Assembly (NCBI GenBank): GCA_902615915.1
Contig: CACMQQ010000005.1
Span: forward strand, 33,513 to 97,512
Direction of reading: 5' to 3'
Source of the DNA: an uncultured Fidelibacterota bacterium
GTDB taxonomy: Bacteria > Fidelibacterota > Marinisomatia > Marinisomatales > TCS55
Length of the DNA: 64,000 nt
A program made the translations under genes and the position numbers. Each line of letters opens with the position of its first letter. Position 1 is the stretch's first letter. Below are positions 17,872-26,574 of the stretch, piece by piece. The notes under the pieces are model-generated. The model worked only from the letters and a program-made list of their open reading frames with translations. It was not told the origin of the DNA and ran no database searches.

Positions 17872-19115
17872 ATAAAAATATATTTAATTCTAATTACGCA
17901 ATTGAGCTTGATAAAAATAGCTCTATGTATAACCACTCTAAACTTTTCCACTATCCAGTAAAAAAAAATAAAAAAATTTTATATTTCAACGGCAACTCAT
18001 TAGGTCTTCAACCAAAGGGGGTTAAGCAATCAGTATTCAAAGAACTTGATGATTGGAAAAATTTAGGATCGATTGGATATTTTAAAAATTGGGTCACTTA
18101 TCATGAAACGTTAAACAAACTTTCATCACTAATTGTAGGAGCCAAACCTTCAGAAATAATGATTATGAACGCACTTACGGTCAACATTCATCTTTTATTG
18201 ATCTCATTTTACAAACATACAAAAACAAGATATAAAATCCTGATTGAAAAAGATATTTTTCCATCAGATAGATATGCCATCGCTTCACATCTTAAAATAA
18301 AGAAATTAAATCCGAGTAAAGTTATAGAAGAAATCAATGCCAATAACCATTATATAGAAACTGATACAATTTTAAAAAAAATTGAAGAAAACAAGGAATC
18401 ACTATCACTGATTTGGTTAGGCGGAGTTAATTATTATACTGGTCAAAAATTTGACATGAAAGAAATTACTAAATTTGCTAAACGGTATAATATAATGGTA
18501 GGTTATGATTTAGCGCATGCTGTAGGAAACGTTGAATTAAAACTTCATGATTGGAATGTGGATATGGCTAGCTGGTGTAATTATAAATACCTTAATTCTG
18601 GCCCAGGGTCACCATCGGGTGTATATATCCATGAAAAATATCATAATTGGGAAAGCGATAGATTAGAAGGTTGGTGGGGCAATAAATATTCTTCAAGATT
18701 TGAAATGAAAAAGAACTTTGATGCAAGTAAAAATGCATCAGGGTGGTCAATCAGCAACATGCCAATTCTAAGCTCAGCGCCATTAAGAATATCGCTTAGT
18801 TTATACAATAGTATTGGAATGGACCGTTTTAGAAATGCAAGTGTTAGCTTAACGAATTATCTTGAATCATTAATTAAAAAAGAATTAGATCGGTATATAA
18901 AAATAATAACACCTTTGAATTCTAGTGAGCGTGGATGCCAGCTTTCTTTAAAAATTAAGGGTGGTAAAAATGTTTACGATTATTTGAAAAAAAATAATAT
19001 AATATGTGATTGGAGAAATCCTGATGTGATAAGAGTGGCTCCAACGCCCATGTATAATACCCATGAAGAGATTTTTGAGTTTGTAAAAATTTTAAAAGAT
19101 TATGACTTCAAATAA
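17868..19115 (+). CDS. kynU: Kynureninase
   Basis: 415 residues, fold-type I PLP enzyme cleaving kynurenine (or 3-hydroxykynurenine) to anthranilate (or 3-hydroxyanthranilate) and alanine. Conserved elements are LYFNGNSLGLQPK, MNALTVNIHLLL, the PLP Asp in GYDLAHAVGN, and the PLP lysine in WCNYKYLNSGPGS (Lys240). ATGA overlap with the SDR gene indicates coupling. Together with kynA it forms a tryptophan degradation cluster. No formamidase or kynurenine 3-monooxygenase is in the window. Confidence 0.94.
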   Translation: MNKNIFNSNYAIELDKNSSMYNHSKLFHYPVKKNKKILYFNGNSLGLQPKGVKQSVFKELDDWKNLGSIGYFKNWVTYHETLNKLSSLIVGAKPSEIMIMNALTVNIHLLLISFYKHTKTRYKILIEKDIFPSDRYAIASHLKIKKLNPSKVIEEINANNHYIETDTILKKIEENKESLSLIWLGGVNYYTGQKFDMKEITKFAKRYNIMVGYDLAHAVGNVELKLHDWNVDMASWCNYKYLNSGPGSPSGVYIHEKYHNWESDRLEGWWGNKYSSRFEMKKNFDASKNASGWSISNMPILSSAPLRISLSLYNSIGMDRFRNASVSLTNYLESLIKKELDRYIKIITPLNSSERGCQLSLKIKGGKNVYDYLKKNNIICDWRNPDVIRVAPTPMYNTHEEIFEFVKILKDYDFK

Positions 19116-19126
19116 CGCTAAAAAAG

Positions 19127-19200
19127 TGCGCCTAGGAGGATTTGAACCTCCGACCTTTGGAACCGGAATCCAACGCTCTATCCAGCTGAGCTATAGGCGC
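19127..19200 (-). tRNA. tRNA-Arg (CCG)
   Basis: 74-nt cloverleaf on the minus strand. The acceptor GCGCCTA pairs with TAGGCGC, discriminator A. The anticodon stem TTGGA/TCCAA encloses loop TTCCGGT (anticodon CCG, reading CGG). The T arm is GGAGG-TTCAAAT-CCTCC. CCA is not encoded. It converges on kynU, leaving 11 nt between them. Confidence 0.97.
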
Positions 19201-19241
19201 ATAATCAATTACATCCGATATTTCGATAAGAAACTAAATGC

Positions 19242-19260
19242 ATTAAAGTATTACTTTAAT
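19242..19260. repeat. 19-bp palindrome ATTAAAGTA-T-TACTTTAAT
   Basis: A perfect inverted repeat of 9-bp arms around one central base, 16 nt upstream of the class V aminotransferase start. The same 9-mer arms recur as inverted pairs at 40463-40502 and 54752-54783. The position suits an operator or promoter element of the downstream gene. No regulator can be assigned from this sequence alone. Confidence 0.5.
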
Positions 19261-19276
19261 ATAACAAATTTACACA

Positions 19277-20452
19277 ATGTCAATTAATTCTTCCTCTAAT
19301 TTAAAGAAAATATTTAAACTAGATAATAAAATAACATATTTAAATCATGGGTCATACGGAGCATGCCCCAAACCAGTTTTTGATGATTATATTAAATGGC
19401 AAAATGCTTTAGAGAATCAACCTGTTAGTTTTTTTAGTAATGATCTTTACGTTTATTTAGAAAGGTCACGTAAACATTTAGGTGCTTTTGTTAATTGCAA
19501 ATCAGATGATATAATATTTGTTCCTAACCCAACATACGGTGTTGCAAATGTTATAAACAATATAACAATCAATAGTGGAGAAAATGTTTTAACCACAAAC
19601 CTGGAATATGGATCATGTGATAGAATGTGGTTTTATCACTCAAAAAAAAATGATTATAAATATATAAATTCTAAAATTACACTTCCTGTTTTTGATGAAG
19701 ATTCTTTTTGTGATGAATTTTGGTCATTTGCAAATGCTAAAACCAAATATATTTTTATAAGTCATATAACAAGTAGCACAGGCATGATTTTACCCATTCC
19801 TAAATTAGTCAAGGAAGCTAAAAGAAGAGGTATTAAAACTATTATTGATGGAGCTCATGTTCCAGCTCATATAGAATTAGATATTAAAACTTTAGATCCC
19901 GATTATTATATAGGTGCATGTCACAAATGGCTTTGCTCTCCAAAAGGTGTTTCTTTTTTATATGTCAAAAAAGACTTGCAAAAGAATATTCAGCCGCAAG
20001 TAATGAGTTGGGGCTGGGGGGAAGAATATGATGAATTTAAAAGTTCAACCCAGCATAAAACAAAAAGTAGATTTTTAAATATTTTTCAATGGCAGGGCAC
20101 TAGAGATATGAGTGCTTTTTTAAGTGTTCCAAAAGCTATTGAATTTCAAAAAAAATATGATTGGGATCAAGTTAGAGAAAGGTGTAAAAAAATGATAGTT
20201 GATACCAGGAATGAAATAACCCTAATAACAGATCTACCAAAAATTTGTCCAGATAATTTTTTAGGACAAATGGCGACAATACTTTTTCCAACTAAGGATC
20301 ATGTTAAATTAAAAGAATCATTATTTGAAAAAAATATTGAGATTCCAACATATCATCAAAACGGTTACACAGCCTTTCGTATTTCAATTCAAGGATACAA
20401 CTCTGATTCCGATATTCAATATTTCTTAGATACACTTAAAGTATTACTTTAG
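19277..20452 (+). CDS. Class V aminotransferase (isopenicillin-N-epimerase-like)
   Basis: 391 residues, fold-type I PLP enzyme of the NifS/isopenicillin N epimerase branch. N-terminal TYLNHGSYGACPKPV is typical. The PLP-binding Asp/His is in IIDGAHVPAHIELDI, and the PLP lysine in YYIGACHKWLCSPKGVSFLYV. FQWQGTRDMSAFLSVP is the conserved WTGTRD-type segment. Family members perform epimerisation, C-S lyase or desulfurase reactions, so the substrate is not predictable. It precedes a beta-lactamase-like gene by 8 nt. Confidence 0.85.
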   Translation: MSINSSSNLKKIFKLDNKITYLNHGSYGACPKPVFDDYIKWQNALENQPVSFFSNDLYVYLERSRKHLGAFVNCKSDDIIFVPNPTYGVANVINNITINSGENVLTTNLEYGSCDRMWFYHSKKNDYKYINSKITLPVFDEDSFCDEFWSFANAKTKYIFISHITSSTGMILPIPKLVKEAKRRGIKTIIDGAHVPAHIELDIKTLDPDYYIGACHKWLCSPKGVSFLYVKKDLQKNIQPQVMSWGWGEEYDEFKSSTQHKTKSRFLNIFQWQGTRDMSAFLSVPKAIEFQKKYDWDQVRERCKKMIVDTRNEITLITDLPKICPDNFLGQMATILFPTKDHVKLKESLFEKNIEIPTYHQNGYTAFRISIQGYNSDSDIQYFLDTLKVLL

Positions 20453-20460
20453 TTATTGAC

Positions 20461-21330
20461 GTGAAAAATTATATTTTTGTGTTTTTGATATCAATATTTT
20501 TATCAAATTGCACTACTGCGTTCAACAATAACCCATTTAAAAAAATTGAAATCTTATTAAATAATTTTAATGGTGAAGTGGGTTTTTATTTTTTACATCT
20601 AGAAAAAGGTATTGATTTTGGAATAAACGAAAACAAAATTTTTCCATCTGCAAGTTTAATTAAGATACCTATTATGGTTCAGATTTTTAATAGAGTTGAA
20701 AATGATAATCTAAATTTAGATAGTTTATTGTTTTACGATTCATCATTAATTAACTACAAATATAAAGGCGATGATTCAATAGCTAGATTCAAAGAAAATG
20801 AAACTATTTCTATAAATAAATTATTAACACATATGATTACATTTAGTGATAATCATGCAAGCTTATGGCTCCAAATTATAGCAGGTGGCGGAACTAAGAT
20901 TAATGAAATCTTAGACAAATATAATTTTACAAAAACTAAAGTCAATTCACGTACTTTAAATAGAGAAGATCAATATTTACAATATGGTTGGGGTCAAACC
21001 ACACCAAGAGAAATGTCTAAACTAATGATCGAGATAAAAAATGGAAATATTGTATCAAAGAAATCCAGCGATGAAATGTACAGACATTTAACAATAATTT
21101 ACTGGGACGATGAAGCACTTTCACAAATACCAAATCATATTCAAGTTGCATCTAAACAAGGTGCAGTAAATAAATCTCGATCGGAGGTTGTCTTAGTAAA
21201 TTCCCCTAGCGGTGATTATGTTTTTTGCATTATCACAAATAATCAATCCGATGAATCATGGTCATTTGAAAACGAAGGGTTTGTTTTGATAAGAAAAATT
21301 TCAAGACTCCTTTGGAATTATTACCAATAA
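20461..21330 (+). CDS. Class A beta-lactamase-like serine hydrolase, lipoprotein
   Basis: 289 residues from GTG 20461. Signal peptide with lipobox LSNC (Cys about 17), so lipid-anchored in the envelope. The class A / D-Ala-D-Ala peptidase fold motifs are all recognisable: S65-x-x-K68 in SASLIKIP, SDN at 129-131 (TFSDNHASLW), and a KTG-box variant KQG at 232-234 (ASKQGAVN). The omega-loop region (NREDQY before TTPREM) is not a clean match to the usual Glu166 context, so true beta-lactam hydrolysis is uncertain; it may be a peptidase or esterase relative. Confidence 0.82.
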   Translation: MKNYIFVFLISIFLSNCTTAFNNNPFKKIEILLNNFNGEVGFYFLHLEKGIDFGINENKIFPSASLIKIPIMVQIFNRVENDNLNLDSLLFYDSSLINYKYKGDDSIARFKENETISINKLLTHMITFSDNHASLWLQIIAGGGTKINEILDKYNFTKTKVNSRTLNREDQYLQYGWGQTTPREMSKLMIEIKNGNIVSKKSSDEMYRHLTIIYWDDEALSQIPNHIQVASKQGAVNKSRSEVVLVNSPSGDYVFCIITNNQSDESWSFENEGFVLIRKISRLLWNYYQ

Positions 21331-21335
21331 ATTTT

Positions 21336-22303
21336 ATGTTAATAAAAAAACCTGAAGTTTTTCACGGTAACCACAAAAAAAACCTTACTTTGAAGGATGG
21401 TACCATAAGATGTCTTTGGAAAATGGCAAATCATTAGTCCTCATTCCCGGTATGTATAGAAGTGCTCAGATTAATTATGAAACTGCCTTTTTAATGATCT
21501 ACAATGGTATATCAAATAATTTTAAATATTTAAAATATTCAATAGACAGTTTTAGATGTAAAAAAAATTCATATCACCTTGAACTTGAAGATAGTTTTTT
21601 TTCATTAGAAAAAATAATTTTAAAAATAGATAATGATGATCTCAAAATGAATGGAGAGATTTTTTGTAGCGATCTAAATCCTTGGCCTTTTAAACTACTA
21701 GAGCCTGGATGTATGGGGTGGTATGGATACCTGCCTACCATGGAATGTTTTCATGGAATTCTTAGCATGGATCATAAGCTAAAAGGCACATTGTCTATAG
21801 ATGATAAAAAATTAAGTTTTAATAACGGTAGAGGTTATATAGAAAAAGATTGGGGCCGTAATTTTCCACAAAACTGGTTTTGGACTCAAGGTAATAACTT
21901 TAATGATAGTACCCTAAGTCTTTCAGCATCGTTAGCAACTATTCCATGGAGATCAAGACAGTTTACGGGTTTTATTATTGGTTAAAATACAAAAGACCGG
22001 ATGTATAGGTTTGCTCCTTACCGTAACTCAAAAATAATAAAAGCTACATTCAATTATAAAAAATTTTTGATAGTAGTTAAAAGAAAAAACCTAACATTGA
22101 AAATTGAATCTACAATAGGAGAGATGTGCTCAACTTTATATGCACCAGATAAGAAAGATATGGTCCCAAAAGTAGATGAGTATCTTGACTCAAATGTTAG
22201 TATTCAATTAATAGAAGGTGAAAATATTTTGATTCGAGATAAATGCTCAAATGCTGCTTTAGAAATAATTGGAAATATGAAAGTTCTACTTAAAGATTTA
22301 TAA
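21336..22303 (+). pseudogene. Tocopherol-cyclase-like protein (PF14249 type), disrupted
   Basis: Three pieces read as one protein. ATG 21336 opens MLIKKPEVFHGNHKK, then the frame is lost in an A8 run (21375-21382). The next frame resumes directly with PYFEGWYHKMSLENGKSL, the hallmark YFEGWY(F/H)K motif of the family, and runs through ECFHGILSM and GYIEKDWGRNFPQNWF. An in-frame TAA at 21983-21985 interrupts FTGFIIG; the same frame continues NTKDRMYRFAPYRNSKI to the natural stop at 22303. One missing A in the run and one nonsense (or two compensating indels) explain it. Either a decaying gene or sequencing errors. When intact, relatives are soluble beta-barrel proteins of mostly unknown substrate. 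Confidence 0.8.
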
Positions 22304-22305
22304 TA

Positions 22306-22560
22306 TTATTTTTGATTTTTTGATTTAAAACGAACGTTTGAAATTCTTAATATTGATCTATGCTTTGTCTTTCTACCGGTAGTTCTTTTTCTCCACAGTT
22401 TAAATGAACTAGTTTTAAGATTTTCTCTCATTAGCTTAATAACACCATCTTGGTTGATTCCGAATTGATATTCAATAGCCTCAAAAGGTGTGCGATCTTC
22501 CCATGCCATCTCAATAATTCTGTTAATTTCTTCTAAAGTAAATTTTTTATTTTTTACCAT
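22306..22560 (-). CDS. TIGR03643 / DUF2805 family protein
   Basis: 84 residues, basic. Matches the small conserved family with EDRTPFEAIEYQFG, VIKLMRENLK and SFKLWRKRTTGRKTKH. The first half looks like a helix-turn-helix (TLEEINRIIEMAWEDRTPFE), so nucleic-acid binding is possible, but the family has no established function as far as I know. It overlaps the sfsA stop by 7 nt, so the two are co-translated. Confidence 0.88.
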   Translation of the reverse strand: MVKNKKFTLEEINRIIEMAWEDRTPFEAIEYQFGINQDGVIKLMRENLKTSSFKLWRKRTTGRKTKHRSILRISNVRFKSKNQK

Positions 22561-23384
22561 TTCTTTAGATCAATTTTGATTTTATTATTAAAGTAACATT
22601 TATTATTTATCCAGCTCAGCTTAACAGCAATAATATCAATTCCTATATCAAATGCTTTTTTTAGATATTCAGAATAAATAGGGTCTCTTTGCCAGTTTGG
22701 TTTAAATACATCACAATCATCTCTATTAACTATAAATAGCACTATAAATCTAAAACCTCTTTTTGTCAAATTAATCATTTTTTCTAGCTGCCTTATAGAC
22801 CTTTCAGAAACAACTTTTTTCCCTTGCCATAATTGATTAATTGAGCCATTTGGATATATCCCTGACCTTTCGAATGGATCGCAAGTTGAATCATAAAATA
22901 CAGATTCATTTCTATTGATTTTTCTTGATGGATCATATGTTGCGCAAACAACATTTTTGACCTCAATGGTGATAATCTCATTTTCATTTTTAATAAATAG
23001 GTCGCCATTGTAAATATAATTCTTAGGTTTTTTAATTAAATCATAATTTGAATATTTTTTTATTAATTTATTTTTAATAATATATTTTGAAACTTTTTCA
23101 GCATGAAAAGGATTGCCACCGATTATTATATCTTCATATTTTGGTTCATTCAATAAAACAGACTGAAATGTAAAATCAGTTTTTGAATTGGATGAAGAGG
23201 GGGTAGCATAAAATTTAGAACCGGAAACACATTGACCACCCAAGCCTAAGCCAGGCATATGAACCAAATATGGTTTCCCGTATTCATCGACAGCATCACC
23301 TACATATGGAGATTTTATAATTTTTGATGGTCTATTTTTTAATATTAACTTTTTATAAGATGTTTTAAAATCAATTAATTTCAT
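22554..23384 (-). CDS. sfsA: SfsA-family nuclease
   Basis: 276 residues, somewhat longer than E. coli SfsA (234). Core motifs are ITIEVKNVVCA (metal-binding nuclease strand), VSERSIRQLEKMINLTKRG, FIVLFIVNRDDCDVFKP, and DPIYSEYLKKAFDIGIDII. N-terminal VHMPGLGLGG replaces the usual HNPGRM segment, so this is a divergent member. SfsA proteins bind DNA and have been reported as nucleases; the cellular role is unclear. It is divergent from nei with only 22 nt between starts. Confidence 0.78.
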   Translation of the reverse strand: MKLIDFKTSYKKLILKNRPSKIIKSPYVGDAVDEYGKPYLVHMPGLGLGGQCVSGSKFYATPSSSNSKTDFTFQSVLLNEPKYEDIIIGGNPFHAEKVSKYIIKNKLIKKYSNYDLIKKPKNYIYNGDLFIKNENEIITIEVKNVVCATYDPSRKINRNESVFYDSTCDPFERSGIYPNGSINQLWQGKKVVSERSIRQLEKMINLTKRGFRFIVLFIVNRDDCDVFKPNWQRDPIYSEYLKKAFDIGIDIIAVKLSWINNKCYFNNKIKIDLKKW

Positions 23385-23406
23385 AATAATAAATTAAGAT
23401 AAAAAA

Positions 23407-24216
23407 ATGCCAGAAGGACCAGAAACAAGAAGAATGGCCGATAAGATTGGATCAGCCTTAATCAACAAAAAGATTGATTCTATCAATTATTTTCACCCTA
23501 ACCTAAAGGGTCTAAACAGGACTAAAATTATAATTATTGAAGTAACATCAAGAGGTAAAGCAGTTGTTATAAGATTCGACAATGGTATGAGCATAATAAC
23601 GCACAATCAACTGTATGGAAGATGGACAACAAATTATCTAAAAACAAAAATTAAGCATAATAGGAAGCTGAGGATTGAATTTTGTGTAGATAATAAAGCA
23701 ATAAGGTTATGGTCAGCAACTGACATAAAATATTTAAAAACAATGGATGAAAACAATCATCATTATATTAAAAATCTAGGTCCAGATGTTCTAGATGAAA
23801 CAACTACTTATGATGTTATCTTCAAAAGATTAATAGATAAAAAGTTTAAAAATAGAAATTTAGCAGGTTTATTACTTAACCAGAATTTTATAGCTGGTTT
23901 AGGGAATTATTTGAGAAGTGAAATACTTTTTTATTCAAAGATTATGTATGACAAAAAACCAAAAGATTTAAATCTTGATGAAAAAAACTCGTTATCGAAA
24001 AATATAAAAGATATTTCGATTAGATCGTACAAACAAAAAGGTAAGACGCTTTTTGAGAATGATTTGATGTTAAAATATTTAGATAGTTCGGTCAAAAGGC
24101 GAAGATTTATGGTTTTTGCAAGGAAAAATCTCAGATGTTTTATTTGCAATTCAAAAATTAAAAAAGAATATATTTCATCTAGGCGTATTTATTATTGTAC
24201 AGTTTGTCAAAGATAG
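23407..24216 (+). CDS. nei: Endonuclease VIII-like DNA glycosylase
   Basis: 269 residues, Fpg/Nei family. PEGPETRRMADKI at the N-terminus provides the catalytic Pro2 and Glu3. QNFIAGLGNYLRSEILF is the helix-two-turns-helix, and the C-terminal zinc finger has two CxxC pairs (CFICNSK and CTVCQR). The 'ETRRMAD' N-terminus resembles Nei more than Fpg. It removes oxidised pyrimidines and nicks by beta/delta elimination. Confidence 0.92.
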   Translation: MPEGPETRRMADKIGSALINKKIDSINYFHPNLKGLNRTKIIIIEVTSRGKAVVIRFDNGMSIITHNQLYGRWTTNYLKTKIKHNRKLRIEFCVDNKAIRLWSATDIKYLKTMDENNHHYIKNLGPDVLDETTTYDVIFKRLIDKKFKNRNLAGLLLNQNFIAGLGNYLRSEILFYSKIMYDKKPKDLNLDEKNSLSKNIKDISIRSYKQKGKTLFENDLMLKYLDSSVKRRRFMVFARKNLRCFICNSKIKKEYISSRRIYYCTVCQR

Positions 24217-24231
24217 ATTACTAATTTTTTT

Positions 24232-24561
24232 TTAAAGATTAACAGTTGATGAAAAGCCTTGAATTAATACTACACCTGAAATGATCAATGCAATTCCTAT
24301 TAAACCAATTATATCTATTTTTTGGTTAAAGATTAAATATCCAATCAGGTTTAATAATACAATACCAGCACCTGACCAAATAGCATATGTAATACCAATT
24401 GGTAAATACTTTAATACCAATGATAAAAAATAGAAACTTGTTGAATAACCTATAACGACTATTAAGCTTGGTAATAATTTACTAAAGCCCAATGTTTCTT
24501 TTAACGCACTTGTTGCAATAACTTCAGATATTATTGCTACTATCAAATATAAATAACCCAT
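24232..24561 (-). CDS. Small multidrug resistance (SMR) family transporter
   Basis: 109 residues, four membrane helices. The essential membrane glutamate is at position 13 (AIISEVIATSALK). YFLSLVLKYLPIGITYAIWSGAGIV is the EmrE/SugE-like TM2-TM3 region. SMR proteins exchange protons for cationic drugs, guanidinium or polyamines as dimers; which is not determinable here. It converges on nei (15 nt gap) and diverges from the YeiH gene. Confidence 0.92.
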   Translation of the reverse strand: MGYLYLIVAIISEVIATSALKETLGFSKLLPSLIVVIGYSTSFYFLSLVLKYLPIGITYAIWSGAGIVLLNLIGYLIFNQKIDIIGLIGIALIISGVVLIQGFSSTVNL

Positions 24562-24757
24562 ATCAATTATTATCCTTATTTTTATTAAAGTAATTTTATC
24601 TGTTATTTAAGAGTTTACAAATAAATTAAGTTGATATTATACGTGCAGGTTTATAAAAATAATAATCTATTACTTTCATAATGATATTCAATTTTAAACA
24701 TAAATTAATATTATTATAAAATGTCGTATAATATATATTATGTATAATTAAGTATAT
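24562..24757. promoter_or_regulatory. Divergent intergenic promoter region (SMR / YeiH)
   Basis: 196 bp of very AT-rich DNA between divergent starts. Two TATAAT matches face the YeiH gene (24727-24732 and 24743-24748), 10-31 nt before its ATG. One TTGATA (24631-24636) is followed after 15 nt by TATAAA. ATTAAAGTA (24584-24592), the arm of the recurring palindrome, lies on the SMR side as a single copy. In such AT-rich DNA these matches are weak evidence individually. Confidence 0.35.
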
Positions 24758-25810
24758 ATGTTAAAAAACACATTTATTGGTATTATTATATGCATACTTA
24801 CTTCCCTTTTATCAGAAAGCATATCTGTTTACATAGGAACAAATATATTAGGTTTAGACAGAAGTCCTATTTCACCTATAATAATTGCTATAATTCTAGG
24901 TAATTTAATTGGAAATACAATACCTCTCGTACAAAAATATACTGATGGGTTTGAATTCTCAATTAAATATCTACTTAAACTTGGAATAATATTTTTAGGA
25001 ATAAGATTAAGTATATCAGATATTTTATCTTACGGCTTGCAGGGTTTAATTGTAATAATACCTTCTATCTTTTTGTCTATAATAATAGCTATAAACATTA
25101 GACAATTTTTTAAAGTTTCAAATAATCTATCGATGTTAATTGCTGTTGGTACGAGCATTTGTGGAGCAACTGCAATAGCTGCGCTAGCTCCCTCAATAAA
25201 TGCAAAGAAAGAAGAAATATCTTATGCAGTTGCAAATATCACTATATTTGGATTGATAGCAATGTTTTTATATCCATTGATATCTTATAAAGTATTTGAT
25301 AACAATTCATTATCAGTTGGATTGTTTCTAGGTACGTCAATACATGAAACAGCACAAGTCGCTGGATCTGGGATGATCTATTCTGAACAATACTCTAACC
25401 CATCAGTATTGGATATTGCTACTGTTATAAAGCTTGTTAGGAATACATTAATGGTTCTAGTTATTCCATCTTTAGCATTTTTTTCAAACAAAAAATCAAA
25501 GAATAATAGTGAAATAAAAATTGCTAAAATCTTTCCATATTTTATTTTCGGTTTTATTTTTTTTGGCTTGCTAAGAACTATTGGGGATCAATATGAAAAT
25601 CATATCGGTGCTGAATTTTGGATAAATATTAAATATTTAGTTAAGCAATTCTCAGAATTTTTATTATTGATTGCAATGTCAGCTGTTGGATATAACACAA
25701 AAATTGATAAAATAAAAAATCTTGGCTTGAAGCCTTTTTACATGGGTAGTCTCGCTGCTTTAACAGTAGGATTGGTGAGTTTTTCAATTATATATTTATT
25801 TATAAATTAA
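24758..25810 (+). CDS. YeiH-family putative membrane exporter
   Basis: 350 residues with about ten hydrophobic segments; matches the conserved YeiH/UPF0324 family. Signatures: AIILGNLIGN, LGIIFLGIRLSISDI, AVGTSICGATAIAALAPSI, LGTSIHETAQVAGSG and LMVLVIPSLAF. Members are annotated as putative sulfate exporters on limited evidence; some neighbour sulfonate degradation genes, which are absent here. It stands alone with its own promoter region. Confidence 0.88.
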   Translation: MLKNTFIGIIICILTSLLSESISVYIGTNILGLDRSPISPIIIAIILGNLIGNTIPLVQKYTDGFEFSIKYLLKLGIIFLGIRLSISDILSYGLQGLIVIIPSIFLSIIIAINIRQFFKVSNNLSMLIAVGTSICGATAIAALAPSINAKKEEISYAVANITIFGLIAMFLYPLISYKVFDNNSLSVGLFLGTSIHETAQVAGSGMIYSEQYSNPSVLDIATVIKLVRNTLMVLVIPSLAFFSNKKSKNNSEIKIAKIFPYFIFGFIFFGLLRTIGDQYENHIGAEFWINIKYLVKQFSEFLLLIAMSAVGYNTKIDKIKNLGLKPFYMGSLAALTVGLVSFSIIYLFIN

Positions 25811-25833
25811 TATAATTACTATCGGCTAATATC

Positions 25834-26574
25834 ATGAAATCTTTATCTATCATACTTTCATTTTTATTTTCATTTATCTTTTCACAAGAAAAAATTCTTT
25901 TTGTTGGAAATAGTTTTACCTTTTATTGGAACCTTCCATCCTTGGTAAATGAAATGTGTAATTATTCTGGAGACATTGTGGACATATATCAATCAACCGC
26001 TGGAGGTGCCACTTTAAAACAACATTGGGTTGGGGATAAGAATTTAAAAACTATGGACCTATTAAAAGAAAATAAATATAGTTTAATTATTTTACAGGAT
26101 CACAGTCAAAACCCAATACTAAAAACTAAAGAATCACTGGAATATTTTTCTCGTTTTATAAAAATAGCTAAAAAAAATTCATCCAGATCCATTATTTATG
26201 GTACATGGACTTATCCATCAATGCCTATCAAAAGTTCTTATGGTAAAGACCCAATTATTAGCAATCTTATACCCTTATCAAAGGAATTTAATGTTCCAAT
26301 TGCTCCAGTAGGAACAGCATTTAGATTATTTCAAGAAAGGTATCCTAATATTTCTTTATTCACGTCAGATAATAAACACCCCTCCCCTGTCGGAACATAT
26401 CTTGCTGCTTGTATATTTTATCGTATGATAACTAAAAAAAACTCTAAAGGGCTTCCAAGAAGATTTACAACTGAAGATAAAAATGGTAAAAAAATATATA
26501 TCAACATCGTTGAAAAAATAACTGCTGAAAAATGCCAATTATTAGCTGATAGCATTATTTTACAACAATATTAA
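25834..26574 (+). CDS. Secreted SGNH-type hydrolase (DUF4886-like)
   Basis: 246 residues. A signal peptide (1-17, ending SFIFSQ) precedes the SGNH block I motif ILFVGNSFTFYWN (Ser27). Further blocks are QSTAGGATLKQHW, LIILQDHSQNPI and the C-terminal Asp/His pair in DNKHPSPVGTYLAA. The serine-esterase fold acts on carbohydrate or lipid esters outside the cytoplasm; the substrate is unknown. The last 20 nt overlap the 3' end of leuS on the other strand. Confidence 0.8.
   Translation: MKSLSIILSFLFSFIFSQEKILFVGNSFTFYWNLPSLVNEMCNYSGDIVDIYQSTAGGATLKQHWVGDKNLKTMDLLKENKYSLIILQDHSQNPILKTKESLEYFSRFIKIAKKNSSRSIIYGTWTYPSMPIKSSYGKDPIISNLIPLSKEFNVPIAPVGTAFRLFQERYPNISLFTSDNKHPSPVGTYLAACIFYRMITKKNSKGLPRRFTTEDKNGKKIYINIVEKITAEKCQLLADSIILQQY

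Noticed and set aside
21375..21382. Programmed frameshifting at the A8 run of the tocopherol-cyclase-like gene
   Set aside because: A second, unrelated in-frame stop at 21983 makes decay or sequence error more likely than programmed recoding.
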